The position numbers and the translations under genes were made by a program. A model generated the notes under the pieces. It saw only the letters and a list, made by a program, of their open reading frames with translations, searched no databases and had not been told where the DNA came from. Positions 57,780 through 64,000 of a stretch of 64,000 bases of DNA are shown here, in pieces. The number at the start of each line of letters is the position of its first letter. Position 1 is the first letter of the stretch. Origin of the DNA: Medicago truncatula (Eukaryota > Streptophyta > Magnoliopsida > Fabales > Fabaceae); contig NC_053047.1 of NCBI RefSeq assembly GCF_003473485.1, positions 4,293,001 through 4,357,000 of the forward strand, read 5' to 3'.

Positions 57780-59024
57780 TTTCTAACCTATTCAATCTTT
57801 GCACATGATAAAGAGTGATTATTGCAACATTTTACGTGTTTCTTCAAATCTTATTAACGAGTCTTTTTCTTGAATTTATTTTTTCTTCTCTCCTCAATTA
57901 AGTATTACACAGTACTGTGCCACTTAAAAGACACATTCTACAAACACACTAAAGCTAAACATTTTATTCTCTTCTCATGTCACTTAAAGACTCATTTCAT
58001 TCTACAAACAGTTTATCAGCACAATTTGCTGTTCTGGTGTTTAGTATCAAGCTGAGTATGCGGCATAAACACGTTTTGGATCTACCACCTCAATATTAAA
58101 CGGTTACGTAAACACATTTTAACGAAGTTTGATGAAAAAGGGTAACAATGTAAACATATTATGATTTAAAGGATTGATTGGTTACATTAAAATTTAAAGA
58201 CTAAAATTGTTATAACTTATAAGTATCTAACTTAAATAACGACAAGATGTGTTTGACTTAAAATGTAATGATGATAATATCAAAATAACTCTTCTTTATA
58301 TAAATTGAGTTAACAAGTAAACCAAGTTAACGTGGTTTACGTAAAATGAGTTCACATATTATTTTTGCGTAAATCATGAATTTACATATACTACATGAAC
58401 TAAGTTGTTGAAGAATGAGAACTGATTTAAATGATTTTTATACAATTGTAATTATATTTCATTTTAAAGGTATTTTGGCCATTTCATGGTGTAATCATAA
58501 TTTTTTGGAATATGAGCAGAATTTGTCTTATCATAGTAGTGTTATCTTAAGTTCTCAACAATATGGATTGATAGCTCAATTAGTTTGACTTAAAAATTAA
58601 TGAAGTTGTACGTTTGAGTTAAAAAAGCTCTTATATACCCCTTGATTTGCTCATAGACCCCTCATTTTCCTCAAAAATACCCCGTCGGGTTCTACAATTC
58701 GATTGGATTAGATGTTTAGATCCGATGGTTTGATTTTGAGGTTATAACCCGATCTAATTCTGAGCTAGTTCAAGAGTTACGATCCGATAAAAAAAAATTA
58801 TGTTTGTATCTTCCAATATACTAAACCTTATTTATCATTCTCATATTCAGCTCTTGAGTTACCATACCAATTACCATTCTCACAAACATGGGTCAGTGTT
58901 TTTCTCCACCCTTCTTTCGATCACACTCACACTCAAAAAAAATTCAATTTTTTTCCCTCTAATTTTCATTTTTCATTTCCTTCTATTACATTCAGATGAA
59001 ACAGAACAACAACAACAAACAACA
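57780..59024. other. Intergenic region upstream of the 59-kb gene
   Basis: AT-rich. Several sequences read as imperfect repeats of AAACACATT and ACTCATTT words near 57930-58000. The promoter of the following gene should lie in the last few hundred bases. I see no other gene. Confidence 0.35.
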
Positions 59025-62000
59025 ATGGAAGGAGTAGCATCAATAGCATTACTTCCAAACGGTTCAATTTCAGGACACTTCATTCATCTTCCTCATTCCA
59101 CCTGTTATGGACTTCATGGCACTGGTAACTCACTAATTCAACCCTGTTTTTCATGTTTCGACATTGTTTAAGGTTGTGTTTTTTCTTTTCAGACAGTTAA
59201 GGTTGTGTTTTTTATGAATGGTTTAAAGATTTTGTTGAAAATCAAAAATGGGTTTTTGAATGTAAGATCGTAGAATCGTAAAATTGGTAGAATCAATGAG
59301 ATTTTACGTTAAAAAAAGGTTTTTTTTTACCCTGTTGCAAATAAAATGATCCTTTTTAGGTTTATATAGAAACCGTAAACCTAATTTGTGTTTTAGCTTC
59401 ATTTCATTGAGTTTCTCTCTCTTGGTCTCTTTCTGCCTAAACATGAGTTCAAAGCCAACCTCTACTAACCCTAAAAGCTGTTTTTTTAGGGTTTGAATTG
59501 ATACCCTAAACCTAATTTCTGGTTTAGCTTCATTCTGTTCTCTCTCTCTGCCCTAAAAATGAGTTCAAATGCAAACTCTGTTGATTCTGCTGCTGCTGCT
59601 AGCCCTAGTGGTTTATTTTCTGGAAAAGATGATGTAGATTCTAAGATAATGGGGCCAAAGAATGTTACTGATTTGGTTATGGAGCATGGTGTTTTAGTTG
59701 ATGGAGAAGATATGATAAGTTGTAGATATTGTGATGACTGCTTGTCTCGTGGGGTTTACGCATTTTTACGTCACTTGGCTGGAACTGGAACTGAAAATGA
59801 TGTTGAAGTTTGTGAGGGTGTTGGTGGTGAGGTGAGAGAGGAAATGTTGGGGATTATTAGTGATTTGCAAGAGAGTAATGAGGAAGGGTGTGTAAGAGTT
59901 GGTGAAAAAAGAAAAGGGAATGAAGTGGATGTTGGGAGTTCTAGAGATGATTTGAAAAGGAGGAGAGCTGGATCGCAAGCTATCGTCGTCAATAACATGG
60001 TTAAGAAGACTTTGAGAGGTGAAGCTTCTCGAGCGGTTGCAAGGTTTTTCTACAACAATGACATACCGCTTGATGCGGTAAAGAGTGATGAGTTTATTAC
60101 TATGTGTCAGTTGGTTTCAAGACATGGGTTAGGATTTGTGCCACCTTCTTTTGATGACCTTAAAAGGGAAATATTTGGCGGAAGAAGTTAAGTTGACAAA
60201 GGAAGCTTTGGTAGAACATAGAGCTATATGGAAAGGGTACACTATAATGGTTGATGGATGGACCGACCCAAAGAAGAGGAACATACTAAATATCTTAGTG
60301 AATAACCAGGAGAACATTCTTTTTGAAGTCCGTTGATGCGTCGAATATGTTGGAATCACCTAACAAACTCTTTAAGATGATGGATGAAATTGTAGAAGAG
60401 GTTGGGAAGAAAATGTTGTCCAAATTGTGACAGACAATACAACCTACTACAAAGTTGCTGGTGAGATGTAGATGGTGAAAAGGACTAGGTTGTATTGGAC
60501 ACCTTGTGCAACACACACAATTGAGATGATATTGGAAGACTATGAGAAGATACCCATTCATGAAGAGACAATTACAAAGGCTAAAAGAATTTTAGCCTTT
60601 ATTCATTCAAGGGCTTCTCTCATTCCTCGGTTGCAGCACTTCACTAACGGAATAGATTTGGTGAAACAGGGCATTACTTGTTGTGCCACATCTTACCTAA
60701 CTTTAGGTTGTATTCATGAGAACGAAGGAGCTTTGAGAAGAATGTTCACATCCAAGGAGTGGAAGTCCAGCCAGTTGGCGAAGACGAGTAATGGGAAATA
60801 CGTCGAGGATGTGGTTTTGGACACAGGGTTTTGGGAAAACGTCATGATTTGTTTTAAAAGTGCACATCCCCTGGTTGAAGTGCTTTGTTTGGTCAGTTCA
60901 ATAGATGAGCCAGCCACCGGTTCCATTTATGAGGCATTGGAGCAAGCTAAAGAGGAGATACGAAGGAGTCTTTCCAAAGGTGTCATAGAAAGGTAAATAT
61001 GTCTTGCAGGATCGATTGTCGACTTTAGCTTTACTATTGAGCTTTTGTTTTGTTTTCTTGGTTTGACCGTGAAAAGTAATTCACTTTTTTCAGTTTTATG
61101 CCTCCATGGGAGATCATTAATGAAACATTAGACAAACAAATCCACAGCCCCTTGCATACTGCAGGCTATTTTCTTAATCCCAAATATCACTATAGTCCTG
61201 GATTTAGAGGTGATATTAAAGTTAAACGTGGTCTAGAAAATTGTATAACAAGGATGGTGGCCGATCCCGAAGAAAGAGCTAAGATTGAGATTCGACTTGA
61301 TGATTTCGATAAACGGGCAGGTTTTCTGGGTGATCCCGTAGCCGTAAGGGCGGTTGATAAATGGATTCCTTCACATTGGTGGGACTCTTTTGGATATAAA
61401 CAATCAGAGCTAAAAAAATTGGCCATTCGTATATTGAGCTTGACATGTAGTTCTTATGGGGGTGAGCATAATCAGAGTGCCTACGAGATGGTAAGATGAT
61501 AAAAAACATTGAATATGAATTGTAAAATACCTACTACTTGCTTATATTAATTGTATTTGTATTGGTATAGGTCCACGCTAAGAGAAGAAACCGTTTGAGG
61601 CAAAAGACCCGTAATAATGTTGTTTTTGTCATGGTTAATTCAAAATTAGCTGAGGAAAAGCAATCTTAAGGGTCAGTTGAGCTTAAATCTTAATGATAAT
61701 GGAGACATTGAACGTTTAGGTGTGGACAACTTGGATTTGGGTTCGGATACTCCATATCTGAAGTCTCTATATGATGTGATTGCTGATTTGCGTGATGAAT
61801 ATGCTACTGGAGATTGAGATGAAGATGAAGATTGGACGGAAGATTAGATTTTAATTTTATGGAATTTCTAGATTAAAAATCGAGAATTTGATTACATGTT
61901 ATTGGTGTCTATGTCTTAGCACTTGTTAAAAGCTACTATAGCCGACGTTAATTTGAGACTTCTGAATCGCATATGACTTTCTTATGGGTTTCAAATTTAA

Positions 62001-63784
62001 GTTTAATGAAGTGTTTGTAGTGATTTTCTTATGTTTGTTATTTTATATGAATTGATATGCACGTATCTATCAGTATCATAAATTTTGTAGGATCTTGCAA
62101 TCCTTGCTAAAATCCCACTCTTTACGTTCTTGACTTCTCTTCCCAATCCCTAGTAAAATCCTCATTTTGATTCCCTTCTTAATTTGCGTGTAAAGTATTG
62201 TAGTGTGTTCAGTTAAGCGCTGATTTATGTAAACTGTTATAGGAAGCTTATTGTAATAGGCTGAAAACAGTTTATAGATGCCGCAAGCTATTTTGGAAGT
62301 GAACTCAAATATTAATATAAGTGTTCATGTCATGATATAAGTCTAAATAGCTCTTCCAATTTCCTTTAAGTAGAGAATATATCGGTGCATATTTTTATTT
62401 TGACATTTTTTTAGTGAAGACAGAACATGCATTTTTGACTTTTACTATTTTATTTGGTGGGTCAAGTGAGTAGACTAGTGAACATTAGAATGTAATGATT
62501 GATACAACAGTTATGTATAGAGCACATGATTGAGTTGTTAGTATCACTCAACTGGGCTTAAAGAGAAGAAGCACATATCTGCACCATGTTGGGAAATATG
62601 CTTGGTTTGAAAAATGTCTCTATTTTTACTTTTTAATTTAATCTTATTACCATTGCCTTAAAAGCCAGTTCAAGTATTGATTTCTTGTATACCCTTGGTC
62701 AAATGGTTGAATTTTATGTACTCCTTTGTGTTGCTGCTTTGAATGAGAAATTTAAAAAGCGCAGCAAATTGCCCTTCGGTTTCCGTGGTAAAGTATGCTC
62801 AAGGTATAGTTTTTAGTTAGTCTTTCAACTAGAGTTTGTAGCTGTGACTATCATCTCTCAAGGTAGTCAGTACTCTTTAGTATGCCTACCTTGTTGATTA
62901 ATTTGTATGTTTGTTTCTTTCTCATGATTCTACTAAGTGAGGCCATTCTCTGTACAATTATTTTGATAATCTATCATCTCCATTGAATAATTACTTATGT
63001 ATGGTTTCCTCTGTCTTTTTCATGGTAAAAGAATTGGAATGCGAAAGGGAATGCAGTAAGGGTGAGGACTATCGGCTCATCAAACTCACAATCACAGATT
63101 TCAATGTAATAACAGTGACATTTGTGTTTTTTTCTTTTCATGTCTATGTTATAATTAATATCTGTTTTTGATAAAACAGACGAAGAAAGAACAAGCCACT
63201 GTTGTGGAGTGCAAAGGTCACGATGCTGCTCGGTTCCACTGCATCGATCATGCTCATGGGTAAGCATAGTGATCTAAATATGATATACCTTCATGTAGAA
63301 TTTATTTTCCTCAACATTGATCATCTTGTGGTTTCTACTCAAGACAAACTAAAGGAATCAAAATAAAAATCTGGCAAAAATGTAGAGACTAATTGTTTAT
63401 TTCAACATATATTTTACATTTTGCACAAAGTAATTATCAGTAATTTTTTGCATCAGATTGAACTTCTCTATTTATGTCCAATTCATTTGTCCTCTGTACC
63501 TAGTTTTACAAACCGATTTCTCTTTGATTACATTATCTCTCCTCACAAATTGTGTGTTTTTCATTCATTTTGATGACCAATACTATAGATGATTTGTTAA
63601 TTTTTTTTTTTTTTGCATTCACCTTTTAACAGTTGGGATAAGGAGATCACAGGTATGGTTGAACAAAAGGATGGGAAGAAAAGAATCACAGTTTCATTTG
63701 AGTGTGAGACACTGAAAGCTGAGGATGCAGCTGAAGACCACATCAGGAAGTTCATGCCAAAACTAGCTGGGATGGATGCTGTTG
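59025..63784 (+). CDS. Conserved small plant protein, 5' part (runs off the window)
   Basis: Exons 59025-59124, 63032-63105, 63180-63259 and 63633-63784 join in phase: MEGVASIALLPNGSISGHF to GLHGTELECERECSKGEDYR, then KLTITDFN, TKKEQATVVECKGHDAARFH, and GWDKEITGMVEQKDGKKRI to MPKLAGMDAV. Exon 4 ends at a GTATGT donor, so the remainder lies beyond 64000; 135 codons are seen. The acceptor of exon 2 is an unusual AAG. I recall similar short plant proteins but cannot name a family or a function. No signal peptide or membrane segment; E/K-rich and probably soluble. Intron 1 is 3.9 kb because it holds hAT copy G. The exons are intact here, and only here: every other copy in the window is a relic. 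Confidence 0.75.
59345..59575 (+). repeat. Direct repeat of the copy G leader and start
   Basis: About 110 bp at 59345-59455 and 59470-59575 share CGTAAACCTAATT-like/CCTAAACCTAATT, TTTAGCTTCATT, TCTCTCTC and an ATGAGTTCAAA start (59443 and 59559). The first ATG opens a short frame with the same first codons (MSSK) that soon meets a stop. A local tandem duplication of the gene start. Confidence 0.7.
59559..61854 (+). pseudogene. hAT-like gene, copy G, nested in intron 1 of the 59-kb gene (pseudogene)
   Basis: Exon positions 59559-60992, 61094-61490 and 61571-61850 match the other copies. Lesions: one extra A near 60163, an indel near 60310, a lost G near 60405, TAG at 60468-60470 where others read ATG/TTG, and two or more stops in exon 3. 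Exon 2 is fully open (HSPLHTAGYFLNPKYHYSPG, LTCSSYGGEHNQSAYE), and VDGWTDPKKR and VTDNT motifs remain. The leader MSSNANS resembles D-F, while the stretch after the finger (SNEEGCVRVGEKRKG) resembles A and C. It is therefore a plausible close relative of the ancestor of both groups. It has the same strand as its host gene. Confidence 0.85.
61860..63031 (+). other. Remainder of host intron 1
   Basis: No gene is supported. 62030-62165 matches the 3' flank of copies A-C (GAATTGATATGCA near 62048, TTTTGTAGGATCTTGC near 62083, both seen inverted near 4560-4600 and 9940-9990). This shows that intron sequence beyond the hAT gene was duplicated with it. Confidence 0.5.
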
Positions 63785-64000
63785 GTATGTCAATATTAAT
63801 GATTTGTTTCAGTCTACCGATCTTTGATCTTCTTCATGTTACTGCTTTATAACTCTATTGGTCTTGCTGTTAGTTATAGTTTCATGTCAGTTTGGTTCAG
63901 TTTTGACAACCTTGGTTTTAACGGAATTTAGTAGTATAATTACTTTCTTCTAGCATTGTATTAATTTCATAATCAGAATATACAGAAGTTCAGTCCCTCA

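Noticed and set aside
1-64000. CRISPR array, rRNA genes, or bacterial-type operons
   Set aside because: No regularly spaced short repeats, no rRNA signature, and all supported genes have eukaryotic introns and spacing.

Overview
This is nuclear DNA of a flowering plant. It is AT-rich, has GT-AG introns and a plastid-targeted ClpB gene, and is full of MITEs, SINEs and LTR remnants. The style of the repeats and of the proteins suggests a legume of the Medicago/clover group, but I infer this from general resemblance and no single marker proves it.

Layout. (1) 1.0-1.8 kb, + strand: an intact EID1-like F-box gene. (2) 3-17.5 kb, - strand: three tandem units of about 4.5 kb, each with a hAT-transposase-like gene (copies A, B, C). 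A and B are open; C is broken by a nonsense codon and a MITE. (3) 18.3-39 kb: an unrecognised small + strand gene; then hAT-like copies D and E (both open) and F (broken), plus a 5' fragment. These are interleaved with decayed F-box copies and a stray ClpB last exon. (4) 41.2-49.3 kb, - strand: a complete ten-exon chloroplast ClpB (CLPB3-type) gene of 974 codons. (5) 51.6-57.8 kb: a duplicated block with a small secreted Cys/Pro-rich peptide gene and its frameshifted paralogue, plus several datable insertions. (6) 59.0 kb to the window end, + strand: a conserved small plant gene whose long first intron contains a seventh hAT-like copy (G, a pseudogene).

How it fits together. The hAT-like genes share one architecture: BED-type zinc finger, DUF659 RNase-H-like core, hAT C-terminal dimerisation domain and an acidic tail. 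They also share intron positions and phases, and I see no terminal inverted repeats around them. Relics of exons 2-4 of the 59-kb host gene lie downstream of five minus-strand copies. This suggests the family spread by segmental duplication of a nested locus, not by transposition. Copies A and B have lost an Asp of the transposase core while keeping an open frame, which fits a domesticated or DNA-binding-only family. Insertions with nine-base target duplications and paralogous empty sites give a relative order of events.
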